Source: Halictus rubicundus (Eukaryota > Arthropoda > Insecta > Hymenoptera > Halictidae). From it: a stretch of 64,000 nucleotides of DNA. The stretch lies in assembly GCF_050948215.1 (NCBI RefSeq), contig NW_027488941.1:62001-126000 (forward strand). Direction: 5' to 3'. Numbering within the stretch: position 1 is the first letter of the stretch; each line of letters begins with the position of its first letter. The translations under genes and the position numbers were made by a program. The notes beneath the pieces were generated by a model. It saw only the letters and a program-made list of their open reading frames with translations, had not been told where the DNA came from and made no database searches. Positions 50,295-64,000 of the stretch are shown here, piece after piece.

Positions 50295-53200
50295 ACTAGT
50301 ATAGAGGATAGGATAGGATTGAGGATAGGATAGGATAGTGGATAGGATAGGGTAGAGGATAGGACAGAGAATAGGATAGGATAGAGGATAGGACAGGATA
50401 GAGGATAGGATCGGATAGAGGACAGGATAGGGTAGAGGATAGGATAGAGAATAGGATAGGATAGAGGATAGGACAGGATAGAGGATAGGATCGGATAGAG
50501 GACAGGATAGGGGATTGGATAGGATAGAGGATAGGATAGGATAGAGGATAGGATAGGATAGAGGATAGGATAGGGTAGAGGATAGGATAGAGAATAGGAT
50601 AGGAAAGAGGATAGGATAGGATAGAGGATAGGAACGGATAGAGGATAGGATAGGGGATTGGATAGGAAAGAGGATAGGATAGGATAGAGGATAGGATAGG
50701 GTAGTCGATAGGATAGGATAGAGGATAGAATAGGATAGAGGATAGGATAGGGTAGATTATAGGATACAGAATAGGATAGGATAGAGGATAGGATAGGATA
50801 GAGGATAGGATCGGATAGAGGATAGGGTAGGATAGATGATAGGATCGTATAGAGGATAGGATAGGTGATTGGATAGGATAGATGATAGGATAGGATTGAG
50901 GATAGGATAGGATAGTGGATAGGATAGGGTATAGGATAGGATAGAGAATAGGATAGGAAAGAGGATAGGACAGTGTAGAGGATAGGATCGGATAGAGGAC
51001 AGGATAGGGGATTGGATAGGATAGAGGATAGGATAGGGTAGAGGATAGGATAGGATAGAGGATAGTATAGGATAGAGGATAGGATAGGGTAGAGTATAGG
51101 ATACAGAATAGGATAGGATAGGATAGAGAATAGTATACGATAGATGATATTATAGGATAGAGGATAGGATATAATAGAGGATAGGTTCGGATAGAGGATA
51201 GGATAGGTGATTGGATAGAATAGAGGATCGGATAGGATAGAGTAGAGGATAGGATAGGATAGTGGATAGGATAGGATAGAGCAGACGATAGAGGATAGGA
51301 TAGAGTATAGGATAGGATAGAGGATAGGATAGGATAGAGGGTAGGATCGGATAGAGAATAGTATAGGATAGATGCTATTATAGGATAGAAGATATTATAG
51401 GATAGAGGATGGGATAGGATACAGGATAGGATAGGATAGAGGATAGGAGAGGATTGAGGATAGGATAGGATTGAGGATAGGATAGATGATATTATAGGAT
51501 AGAGGTTAGGATAGGATAGAGGATAGGTTCGGATAGATGATAGGATAGGGGATTGGATAGAATAGAGGATAGGATAGGATAGAGGATAGGATAGGATAGA
51601 GGATAGGATAGGGTAGAGTATAGGATACAGAATAGGATAGGATAGAGGATAGGATAGGATAGAGGATAGGATAGGATAGAGGAGAGGATAGGATAGAGGA
51701 TAGGATAGGATAGAGGATAGGATAGGATAGAGGATAGGATAGGATAGAGGATAGGATAGGATAGAGGATAGGATAGGGGATTGGATAGGATAGAGGATAA
51801 GATAGGATAGAGGATAGGATAGGGTAGAGGATAGGATAGAGTATAGGATAGGATAGAGGATAGGATAGAGGATAGGATAGAGGATTGGATAGGATAGAGG
51901 ATAGGATAGAGGATTGGATAGGATAGAGGATATTATAGGATAGAGGATAGGGTAGGATAGAGGATACGATAGTATAGAGGACAGGATAGGATAGAGGATA
52001 CGAAATTATAGAGGCTAGGATAGGTGATTGGATAGGATAGAGGAAAAGATAGGATAGAGGATAGAATAGGATAGAGGATAGGATAGGATAGGATAGAGGA
52101 TAGGATAGGGGATAGGATAGGATAGAGGATAGGACAGGATAGAGGATAGGATAGGATAGAGGATAGGGTAGGATAGAGGATAGGATAGGATAGAGTATAG
52201 GATAGGATAGAGGATAGGATAGGCTAGACGATAGGATAGGATAGAGGATAGGATAGGATAGAGGATAGGATAGGATAGAGGACAGGATAGGATAGAGGAT
52301 AGGATAGGGGATTGGATAGGATAGAGGATAGGATTGGATAGAGGATAGGATAGGATAGAGGATAGGATAGGATAGGGGATAGGATAGAGGATTGGATAGG
52401 ATAGAGGATATTATAGGATAGAGGATAGGATAGGATAGAGGATACGATATTATAGAGGATAGGATAGGATAGGGGATAGGATAGGGTAGAGTATAGGATA
52501 CAGAATAGGATAGGATAGAGGGTAGGATAGGATAGAGGATAGGATAGAATAGAGGATAGGATAGGATTGAGGATAGGATATAATAGGATAGAGCAGACGA
52601 TAGAGGATAGAATCGAGAATAGGATACGATAGATGATAGTATAGGATGGAGGATACGATAGGGTAGAGGATAGGATAGAGAATAGGATAGGATAGAGGAT
52701 AGGACAGGATAGAGAATAGGATCGGATAGAGGATAGGATAGGGGATTGGATAGGATAGAGGATACGATAGGATAGAGGATAGGATAGGATAGAGGATAGT
52801 ATAGGATAGGGGACAGGATATGATAGAGAATATTATAGGATAGATGATATTATAGGATAGAGGATAATATAGGGTAGAGGATAGGATAGAGAATAGGATA
52901 GGATAGAGGATTGGATAGGATATAGGATATTATAGGATAGAGGATAGGATAGGATAGAGAATAGGATAGGGGATTGGATAGGATAGAAGATAGGATAGGA
53001 TAGAGGATATGATAGGGTAGAGGATAGGATAGAGAGTAGGATTGGATAGAGGATAGGATAGGTGATTGGATAGGATAGAGGATAGGAGACGATAGAGGAT
53101 AGGATAGAGGATAGGATAGAGGATATGATAGGATAGAGGATAGGATAGGATAGAGGATAGGATCGGAAAGAGGATAGGATAGGGGATTGGATAGGATAGA

Positions 53201-53714
53201 GGATATGATAGGATAGAAGATAGGATAGAATAGAGGATAGGAGAGGATTGATGATAGGACAGGATAGTGGATAGGATACGATAGAACAGACGATAGAGGA
53301 TAGGATAGAGAATAGTATACGTTAGATGATAATACAGGATAGAGGATAGGGTAGAGGATACGATATTATAGAGGATAGGATAGGATAGACGATTGGATAG
53401 GGGATTGGATAGGATAGACGATAGGATAGGGTAGAGGATAGGATAGAGAATAGGATAGGATAGAGGATAGGATAGGATAGAGTATAGGATCGGATAGAGG
53501 ATAGGATAGGGGATTGGATAGGATAGAGGATATGATAGGATAGAAGATAGGATGGGATAGAGGATAGGATAGGATAGAGAATAGTATAGGATAGATGATA
53601 TTATAGGATAGAGGATAGGATCGGATAGAGGATAGGATAGGATTGAGGATAGGATAGGATAGTGGATAGGATAGGATAGAACAGACGATAGAGGATAGGA
53701 TAGAGAATAGGATA

Positions 53715-54540
53715 GGTTAGATGATACTATAGGATAGAGGATATGATAGGATAGAGGATAGGATAGGATAGAGGATAGGATAGGATAGAGGATAGGAACG
53801 GATAGAGGATAGGATAGGATAGAGGATAGTTTAGGATAGAGGATAGGATAGGATAGAGAATAGTATAGGATAGATGATATTATAGGATAGAGGATAGGAT
53901 AGGATAGACGATAGGAACGGATAGAGGATAGGATAGGGGATTGGATAGGATAGAGGATAGGATAGGATAGGGGATAGGATAGGGTAGAGGATAGTATAGA
54001 GAATAGTATAGGATAGTGGTTAGGATCGGATAGAGGATAGGATAGGGTACAGGATAGGATAGAGAATAGGATAGGATAGAGGATAGGATAGGATAGAGGA
54101 TAGGATCGGATAGAGGATAGGATAGGGGATTGGATAGGATAGAGGATATGATAGGATAGAAGATAGGATAGGATAGAGGATAGGAGAGGATTGAGGATAG
54201 GATAGGATAGTGGATAGGATACGATAGAACAGACGATAGAGGATAGGATAGAGAATAGGATAGGTTAGATGATAATACAGGATAGAGGATAGGATAGAGG
54301 ATACGATATTATAGAGGATAGGATAGGATAGAGGATTGGATAGGGGATTGGATAAGATAGACGATAGGCGACGATAGAGGATAGTATAGGATAGAGGATA
54401 AGATAGAATAGAGAATAGTATAGGGTAGAGGATATTATAGGATAGAGGATAGGATAGGATAGAGGATAGGAACGGATAGAGGATAGGATAGTGGATAGGA
54501 TAGGATAGTGGATAGGATAGGATAGGGGATAGGATAGGGT
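53715..54540. repeat. Partial dispersed copy of the 43.57-44.40 kb block
   Basis: This stretch follows 43.57-44.40 kb closely, at an offset of about 10.14 kb. It ends in the paired GGATAGTGGATAGG run and then diverges. The preceding 53.1-53.64 kb resembles 38.1-38.64 kb instead, so the segment is a mosaic of two units. Confidence 0.6.
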
Positions 54541-57500
54541 AGAGGATAGGATAGAGAATAGTATAGGATAGTGGATAGGATAGGATAGAGGATAGGATCG
54601 GATAGAGGATAGGATACGATAGAGGATAGGATAGAGGATTGGATAGGATAGAGGATATTATTGGATAGAGGATAGGATAGGATACAGGATAGGATAGGAT
54701 AGAGGATAGGAGAGGATGGAGGATAGGATAGGATAGCTGATAGGATGTGATAGAACAGACGACAGAGGATAGGATAGAGAATAGGATACAGAATAGAGGA
54801 TAGGATACGATAGAGAATATTATAGGATGGAGGATAGGATAGGATAGAGGATAGTATAGGATAGAGGATAGGAAAGGATTGAGAATAGTATAGGATAGAG
54901 GATATGATAGGATAGAGGATAGGATAGGATAGAGGATAGGATAGGATAGAGGATAGGAACGGATAGAGGATAGGATAGGGAATTGGATAGGATAGAGGAT
55001 AGGATAGGGTAGAGGATAGGATAGAGAATAGGACAGGATATAGGATAGGATAGGATAGAGTATAGGATCGGATAGAGGATAGGATAGGGGATTGGATAGG
55101 ATAGAGGATATGATAGGATAGAAGATAGGATGGGATAGAGGATAGGATAGGATAGAGAATAGTATAGGATAGATGATATTATAGGATAGAGGATATGATC
55201 GGATAGAGGATAGGATAGGGGATTGGATAGGATAGAGGATAGGATAGGATTGAGGATAGGATAGGATAGTGGATAGGATAGGATAGTGGATAGGATAGGA
55301 TAGAACAGACGATAGAGGATAGGATAGAGAATAGGATAGGTTAGATGATAGTATGGGATAGAGGATATGATAGGATAGAGGATAGGATAGGATAGAGGAT
55401 AGGATAGGATAGAGGATAGGAACGGATAGAGGATAGGATAGGATAGAGGATAGTTTAGGATAGAGGATAGGATAGGATAGAGAATAGTATAGGATAGATG
55501 ATATTATAGGATAGAGGATAGGATAGGATAGAGGATAGGAACGGATAGAGGATAGGATAGGGGATTGGATAGGATAGAGGATAGGATAGGATAGGGGATA
55601 GGATAGGGTAGAGGATAGTATAGAGAATAGTATAGGATAGTGGTTAGGTTCGTATAGAGGATAGGATAGGGTAGAGGATAGGATAGAGAATAGGATAGGA
55701 TAGAGGATAGGATAGGATAGAGGATAGGATCGGATAGAGGATAGGATAGGATAGAGGATAGGATCGGATAGAGAATAGGATAGGGGATTGGATAGGATAG
55801 AAGATAGGATAGGATAGAGGATATGATAGGGTAGAGGATAGGATAGAGAATAGGATAGGATAGAGGATAGGATAGGATAGAGAATAGTATAAGATAGGTG
55901 ATATTATAGGAAGGAGGATAGGATAGGATACAGGATACGATCGGATAGAGGATAGGATAGGTGATTGGATAGGATAGAGGATAGGAGACGATAGGGGATT
56001 GGATAGGATAGAGGACAGGATAGGATAGGGGATAGGATAGGGGAGAGGATAGGATAGAGAATAGTATAGGATAGTGGATAGAATAGGATAGAGGATAGGA
56101 TAGGGTAGAGGATAGGATAGAGAATAGGATAGGATAGAGGATAGGATAGGATAGAGGATAGGATACGATAGAGGATAGGATAGAGGATAGGATAGAGGAT
56201 TGGATAGGATAGAGGATATTACAAGGTAGATGATAGGATAGGATACAGGATAGGATAGGATAGAGGATAGGAGAGGATTGAGGATAGGATAGGATAGTGG
56301 ATAGGATAGTATAGAACAGACAATAGAGGATAGGATAGAGAATAGAATAGGTTAGATGATAGTATAGGATAGAGGATAGGATAGAGGATACGATATTATA
56401 GAGGATAGGATAGGATAGAGGATTGGATTGGGGATTGGATAGGATAGAAGATAGGAGACGATAGAGGATAGTATAGGATAGAGGATAAGATAGGATAGAG
56501 AATAGTATAGGATAGATGATATTATAGGATAGAGGATAGGATAGGATAGAGGATAGGATAGGATAGAGGATAGGATAGGATAGAGGATAGGATAGGATAG
56601 AGGATAGGATAGGATAGAGGATAGGAACGGGTAGAGGATAGGATAGGGGATTGGATAGGATAGAGGATAGGATAGGACAGGGGATAGGATAGGGTAGAGG
56701 ATAGTATAGAGAATAGTATAGGATAGTGGTTAGGACAGGATAGAGGATAGGATAGGGTAGAGGATAGGATAGAGAATAGGATAGGATAGAGGATAGGATA
56801 GGATAGAGGATAGGATCGGGAAGAGGATAGGATAGGGGATTGGATAGGATAGAACAGACGATAGAGGATAGGATAGAGAATAGGATAGGTTAGATGATAG
56901 TATAGGATAGAGGATAGGATAGGATAGAGGATAGGATAGGATAGGATAGAGGATAGGATAGGATAGAGGATAGAGGATAGGATAGGATAGAGGATAGTAT
57001 AGGATAGAGGATAGGATAGGATAGAGAATAGTATAGGATATATAATATTATAGGATAGAGGATAGGATAGGATAGAGGATAGGATCGGATAGAGCATAGG
57101 ATAGGTGATTGGATAGGATAGAGGATAGGATAGGATAGGGGATAGGATAGGGTAGAGGATAGTATAGAGAATAGTACAGGATAGTGGTTAGGATAGGATA
57201 GCGGATTGGATAGGGTAGAGGATAGGATAGAGAATAGGATAGGATAGTGGATAGGATAGGATAGAGGATAGGATCGGAAAGAGGATAGGATAGGGGATTG
57301 GATAGGATAGAGGATATGATAGGATAGAAGATAGGATAGGATAGAGGATAGGAGAGGATTGAGGATAGGACAGGATAGTGGATAGGATACGATAGAACAG
57401 ACGATAGAGGATAGGATAGAGAATAGTATACGTTAGATGATAATACATGATAGAGGATAGGATAGAGGATACGATATTATAGAAGATAGGATAGGATAGA

Positions 57501-60500
57501 GGATTGGATAGGGGATTGGATAGGATAGACGATAGGATAGGGTAGAGGATAGGATAGAGAATAGGATAGGATAGAGGATAGGATAGGATAGAGTATAGGA
57601 TCGGATAGAGGATAGGATAGGGGATTGGATAGGATAGAGGATATGATAGGATAGAAGATTGGATAGGATAGAGGATAGGATAGGATAGAGGATAGGAACG
57701 GATAGAGGATAGGATAGTGTAGAGTATAGGATACAGAATAGGATAGGATAGAGAATAGTATAGGATAGATGATATTATAGGATAGAGGATAGGTTCGGAT
57801 AGAGGATAGGATAAGGGATTGGGTAGAATAGAGGATCGGATAGGATAGAGGATAGGCTAGGGGATTTAATAGAATAGAGGATCGGATACGATAGAGGATA
57901 AGATAGGATAGAGGATAGGATAGGGTAGAGTCTAGGATACAGAATAGGATAGGATAGAGGATAGGATAGGATAGAGGATAGGATCGGATAGAGGATAGGA
58001 TAGGATAGAGGATAGGATAGGATAGAGCAGACGATAGAGGATAGGATAGAGAATAGGATAGGATAGAGGATAGGATAGGATAGAGGATAGGATAGGATAG
58101 AGGATAGGATAGGGTAGAGGATAGGATCGTATAGAGGAGAGGATAGGTGATTGGATAGGATAGAGGATAGGATAGGATTGAGGATAGGATAGTATAGTGG
58201 ATAGGATAGGATAGAGCAGACGATAGAGTATAGGATAGAGAATAGGATAGGATAGAGGATAGGATAGGATAGAGGATTGGATCGGATAGAGGATAGGATA
58301 GGGGATCGGATAGGATAGAGGATAGGATAGGTGATTGGATAGGATAGATGATAGGATAGGATTGAGGATAGGATAGGATTGTGGATAGGATAGGATAGAG
58401 GATAGGATAGGGTAGTGTATAGGATACAGAATAGGATAGGATAGAGGATAAGATAGGATAGAGGATAGGATAGAGAATAGGATAGAATAGAGAATAGTAT
58501 CGGGTAGATGATATTTTAGGATAGAGGATAGGATAGGATAGAGGATAGGTTCGTATAGAGGATAGGATAGGTGATTGGATAGGATAGATGATAGGATGGG
58601 ATTGAGGATAGGATAGGATAGTGTATAGGATAGGATAGAGCAGACAATAGAGGATAGGATAGAGAATAGGATAGGATAGGGTAGAGGATAGGATAGAGAA
58701 TAGGATAGGATAGGGTAGAGGATAGGATAGAGAATAGGATAGGATAGAGGATAGGATCGGGTAGAGTATAGGATAGAGAATAGGATAGGATAGAGAATAG
58801 TATAGGATAGATGATATTATAGGATAGAGGATAGGATAGGATAGAGGATAGGAAAGGATAGAGGATAGGATAGGGGATTGGATAGGATAGAAGATATTAT
58901 AGGATAGAAGATATTATAGGATAGAGGATAGGATAGGGTAGAGGATAGGATAGGATAGAGGATAGGATAGGATGGAGGATAGGATATGGGATTGGATAGG
59001 ATAGAGGATAGGATAGGGTAGAGAATAGTACACGATAGATGATATTATAGGATAGAGGATAGGATAGGGTAGAGGATAGGATAGGATAGAGGATAGGATA
59101 GGGTAGAGTATAGGAGAGGATTGACAATAGGATAGGATAGTGGATAGGATAGGATAGAAAACCCGATAGAGGATAGGAGAGAGAATAGGATAGGTTAGAT
59201 GATAGGATAGGGTAGAGGATAGGATAGGGTAGACGATAGGATGGGATAGAGTATAGGATAGGATAGAGGATAGGATAGGGTAGAGGATAGGAAAGGGTAG
59301 ACGATAGGATAGGATAGAGGATAGGATAGGATAGAGGATAGGATAGGGTAGAGGATAGAAGAGAGAATAGGATAGGATATAGGATAGGATAGGATAGAGG
59401 ATACGATCGTATAGAGGATAGGATAGGTGATTGGATAGGATAGAGGATAGGATAGGATTGAGGATAGGATAGTATAGTGGATAGGATAGGATAGAGCAGA
59501 CGATAGAGGATAGGATAGAGAATAGGATAGGATAGAGGATAGGATAGGATAGAGGATTGGATCGGATAGAGGATAGGATAGGGGATTGGATAGGATAGAG
59601 GATAGGATAGGTGATTGGATAGGATAGATGATAGGATAGGATTGAGGATATGATAGGATTGTGGATAGGATAGGATAGAGGATAGGATAGGGTAAAGTAT
59701 AGGATACAGAATAGGATAGGATAGAGGATAAGATAGGATAGAGGATAGAAAGAGAATAGGATAGGATAGAGAATAGTATAGGGTAGATGATATTATAGGA
59801 TAGAGGATAGGATAGGATAGAGGATAGGTTCGTATAGAGGATAGGATAGGTGATTGGATAGGATAGATGATAGGATAGGATTGAGGATAGGATAGGATAG
59901 TGGATAGGATAGGATAGAGCAGACGATAGAGGATAGGATAGAGAATAGGATAGGATAGAGGATAGGATAGAGAATAGGATAGGATAGGGTAGAGGATAGG
60001 ATAGAGAATAGGACAGGATAGAGGATAGGATAGGATAGAGGATAGGATCGGATAGAGGATAGTATAGGATTAGTGATATTATAGGATAGAGGATAGGATA
60101 GGGTAGAGGATAGGATAGAGAATAGGATAGGATAGAGAATAGTATAGGATAGATGATATTATAGGATAGAGGATAGGATAGGATAGAGGATAGGAACGGA
60201 TAGAGGATAGGATAGGGGATTGGATAGGATAGAAGATATTATAGGATAGAGGATAGGATAGGGTAGAGGATAGGATAGGATAGAGGATAGGATAGGATAG
60301 AGGATAGGATAGTGTAGAGTATAGGATACAGAATAGGATAGGATAGAGAATAGTATAGGATAGATGATATTATAGGATAGAGGATAGGATAGGTTAGAGG
60401 ATAGGTTCGGATAGAGGATAGGATAAGGGATTGGGTAGAATAGAGGATCGGATAGGATAGAGGATAGGATAGGGTATTTAATAGAATAGAGGATCGGATA

Positions 60501-61856
60501 GGATAGAGGATAGGATAGGATAGAGGATAGGATAGGGTAGAGTCTAGGATAGAGGATAGGATAGGATAGAGGATAGGATCGGATAGAGGATAGGATAGGA
60601 TAGAGGATAGGATAGGATAGAGCAGACGATAGAGGATAGGCTAGAGAATAGGATAGGATAGAGGATTGGATCGGATAGAGGATAGGATAGGGGATTGGAT
60701 AGGATACAGGATAGGATAGGGTAGAGGATAGGATAGGATAGAGGATAGGATAGGATGGAGGATAAGATAGGGTAGAGTATAGGATACAGAACAGGATAGG
60801 ATAGGATCGAGAATAGTATACGATAGATGATATTATAGGATAGAGGATAGGATAGGGTAGAGGATAATATAGAGAATAGGATAGGATAGAGGATAGGATA
60901 GGGTAGATGATAGGATAGAGAATACGATAGGATAGAGGATATGATAGGATAGAAGATAGGATAGGGTAGAGGATAGGATAGGATAGGATAGAGGATAGGA
61001 TAGGGTAGAGGATAGGATAGGATAGAGGATAAGATAGGATAGAGGATAGGATAGGATAGAGAATAAGATAGGGTAGAGTATAGGATACAGCATAGGATAG
61101 GATAGAGGATAGGATATGATAGAGGATAGGATCGGATAGAGGATAGGATACGATAGAGGATAGTATAGGATAGAGGATAGGATCGGATAGAGGATAGGAT
61201 AGGGGATTGGATAGGATAGAGGATAGGATAGGACACAGGATAGGATAGGATAGAGGATAGGATAGGATAGAGGATAGGATAGGGTTGAGGATAGGATAGG
61301 ATTGAGGATAGGATATGATAGTGGATAGGATAGGGGATTGGATAGGATAGAGGATAGGATAGGATAGGATGCACAATAGTATAGGATAGAGGATAGGATA
61401 GGATAGAGGATAGGATAAGATAGAGGATAGGATAGAGGATAGAATAGAGGATTGGATAGGATAGAGAATCGTATAGGATAGATGATATTATAGGATAGAG
61501 GATAGGATGGGATAGAGGATACGATATTATAGAGGCTAGGATAGGATAGAGGATAGGATCGGATAGAGGATAGGATAGGGGATTGGATAGGATAGAGGAT
61601 AGGATAGGATACAGGATAGGATAGGATAGAGCAGACCATAGAATATATGATAGGATAGAGGATAGGATAGGATAGCGGATAGGATAGGACGGAGGATAGG
61701 ATAGGGGATTCATTAGGATAGAGGATAGGATAGGATAGAGGATAGGATAGGATAGAGGATAGGATATTATAGAGGATAGGATAGGATAGGATAGCGGATA
61801 GGATAAAATGGAGTATAGGATAGAATTGAGGATAGGATATGGTTGAGGATAGGATA

Positions 61857-61872
61857 GGATAGAGGATAGGAT
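61857..61872 (+). other. Paralogous empty insertion site 2
   Basis: GGATAGAGGATAGGAT occurs uninterrupted here. The upstream 60 bp or more match 21.75-21.83 kb and the downstream 90 bp match the sequence after 27974 with one difference seen. This copy matches both flanks of the element and is the best record of the pre-insertion state. Confidence 0.88.
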
Positions 61873-64000
61873 AGAAGATATAATAGAGGATAGGATAGAG
61901 GATAGGATAGAGGATTGGATAGGATAGAGGATATTATAGGATAGAGGATAGTATAGGGTAGAGGATAGGATCGTATAGAGGATAGGATAGGTGATTGGAT
62001 AGGATAGAGGATAGAATAGGGTAGATGATAGGATAGAGAATAGGACAGGATAGAGGATAGGATCGCATAGAGGATAGGATAGAGGATAGGATAGAGGATT
62101 GGATAGGATAGAGGAAATTATAGGATAGAGGATAGGATAGGATAGAGGATAGGATCGGGTAGAGGATAGGATAGGGGATTGGGTAGTATAGAGGATAGGA
62201 TAGGATAGATGATAGGATAGGGTAGAGGATAGAACAGGATAGAGAATCGTATAGGATAGAGGATGGGATAGGATAGAGGATAGGATCGGATAGAGGATAG
62301 GATAGTGGATTGGATAGGGTAGAGGATAGGATAGGATAGAGGATATTATAGGATAGAGGATAGGATAGGATAGAGGATATTATATTATAGAGGATAGGAT
62401 AGGATAGAGGATAGGATAGGATAGCGGATAGGATATAATGGAGTTTAGGATAGGATTGAGGATAGGATATGGTTGAGGATAGGATAGGATAGAGGATAGG
62501 ATAGAGGATATGATAGAGGATAGGATACAGGATTGGATAGCATAGAGGATATTATAGGATAGAGGATAGGATAGGGTAGAAGATAGGATAGTGGATAGGA
62601 TAGGATAGAGGATAGGATAGGGTAGAGGATAGGATAGAGGACAGGATAGGATAGGGGATAGGATAGGGTATAGGATAGGAAAGAGAATAGTATTGGATAG
62701 TGGATAGGATAGGATAGAGGATAGGATAGGGTAGAGAATAGGATAGGATAAAGGATAGGATAGGATAGAGGATAGGATAGAGGATAGGATAGAGGATAGG
62801 ATAGAGGATTGGATAGGATAGAGGATTGGATATGAGAGAGGATATTACAGGATAGATGATAGGATAGGATATAGGATAGTGGATAGGATAGTATAGAACA
62901 GAAAATAGAGGATAGGACAGAGAATAGAATAGGTTAGATGATAGTATAGGATAGAGGATAGGATAGAGGATACGATATTATAGAGGATAGGATAGGATAG
63001 TGGATTGGATTGGGGATTGGATAGGATAGAAGATAGGAGACGATAGAGGATAGCATAGGATAGGGGATAAGATAGGTTAGAGAATAGTATAGGATAGATG
63101 ATATTATAGGATAGAGGATAGGATAGGATAGAGGATAGGTTCGGATAGAGGATAGGATAGGGGATTTGATAGGATAGAGGATAGGATAGGATAGAGGATA
63201 TGATAGGGTAGAGGATAGGATAGAGAATAGGATAGGATAGAGGATAGGATAGGATAGAGAATAGTATAGGATAGATGATATTATAGGATAGAGGATAGGA
63301 TAGGGTAGAGGATAGGATCGGATAGAGGATAGGATAGGTGATTGGATAGGATAGAGGATAGGATCGGATAGAGGATAGGATAGGGGATTGGATAGGATAG
63401 AGGATAGGATAGGCTAGAGGATAGGATAGGGAAGAGGATAGGATCGGATAGAGGATAGGATAGGGGATTGGGTAGTATAGAGGATAGGATAGGATAGAGG
63501 ATAGGATAGGGTAGAGGATAGAACAGGATAGAGAATCGTATAGGATAGAGGGTGGATAGGATAGAGGATAGGATCGGATAGAGGATAGGATAGGGGATTT
63601 GATAGGATAGAGGATAGGATAGGATAGAGGATATGATACGGTAGAGGATAGGATAGAGAATAGGATAGGATAGAGGATGGGATAGGATAGATAATAGTAT
63701 AGGATAGATGATATTATAGGATAGAGGATAGGATAGGATTGAGGATAGGATAGGACAGAGGATAGGATAGGGTTGAGGATAGGATAGGATTGAGGATAGG
63801 ATATGATAGTGGATAGGATAGGAGATTGGATAGGATAGAGGATAGGATAGGATAGGATAGAGAATAGTATAGGATAGATGATATTATAGGATAGAGGATA
63901 GGATAGGATAGAGGATAGGATCGTATAGAGGATGGTATAGGTGATTGGATAGGATAGAGGATTGGATAGGGTAGATGATAGGATAGAGAATAGGATAGGA

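Larger units (their letters stand above)
27959..64000. repeat. Right arm of GGATA satellite array
   Basis: The same satellite continues for 36 kb after the element, in the same orientation and phase, with GA(GGATA)3 and GA(GGATA)2 monomers and the same variants. The first 1.5 kb corresponds closely to the sequence following the empty sites at 12.57 and 61.87 kb. No second mobile element, gene or non-repeat stretch was seen. Confidence 0.97.

Noticed and set aside
1..64000. Array as a canonical telomere
   Set aside because: The repeat is GGATA, not TTAGG, monomers are irregular and HORs are kilobase-sized. A subtelomeric or derived telomeric origin remains possible but is not shown.

Overview
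The window is a long, simple satellite array interrupted by one complete non-LTR retrotransposon. The element belongs to the arthropod R1 clade and most resembles its telomere-repeat (TRAS-like) branch. This points to an insect or other arthropod genome; the species cannot be told from the sequence. I see no host gene, rRNA, tRNA or CRISPR array.

Layout. Bases 1-21829 and 27959-64000 are satellite. Its pentamer is GGATA (TAGGA in another phase), and the commonest monomer is 17 bp, GA(GGATA)3. The + strand is purine-rich and C-poor. The monomers are organised in higher-order repeats (HORs): about 1.36/1.48 kb units at 7.5-11.9 kb, a ~1.6 kb pair at 31.6-34.2 kb, a 2,788-bp tandem pair at 37.6-43.2 kb, and an overlapping 4,148-bp tandem pair at 42.0-50.3 kb that contains a nested 1,350-bp repeat.

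The retrotransposon (21830-27958, + strand) is GC-rich and looks recent. It is flanked by a 16-bp target-site duplication of satellite sequence, carries a 41-nt poly(A) tail, and has two undisrupted reading frames. ORF1 is a Gag-like protein with three C-terminal zinc knuckles. ORF2 has an APE-type endonuclease, a reverse transcriptase with YADD, and a C-terminal CCHC motif. Two other copies of the same HOR (near 12.57 and 61.87 kb) preserve the empty site, so the insertion can be read to the base.

The most interesting result is at the 5' end. Bases 21830-21980 fold by hand into a complete HDV-like nested double-pseudoknot ribozyme (P1, P2, P3, P1.1, P4 and a GCUAA catalytic joining segment). 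Its predicted cleavage site falls exactly at the 5' junction that the target-site duplication defines independently. This suggests that the element is transcribed by read-through from the satellite and cuts out its own 5' end. Other unusual points are: ORF1 and ORF2 share one frame and are separated only by a UAG, with no AUG for ORF2; the cut positions inferred from the junctions match those reported for the TRAS1 endonuclease, on a repeat (TAGGA) one base from the insect telomere repeat (TAGGT = TTAGG); and the 3' UTR carries a short stretch resembling the satellite.

Limits: all folds, alignments and HOR spacings were done by eye. HOR edges are approximate, and family assignment rests on motifs, not on a database search.
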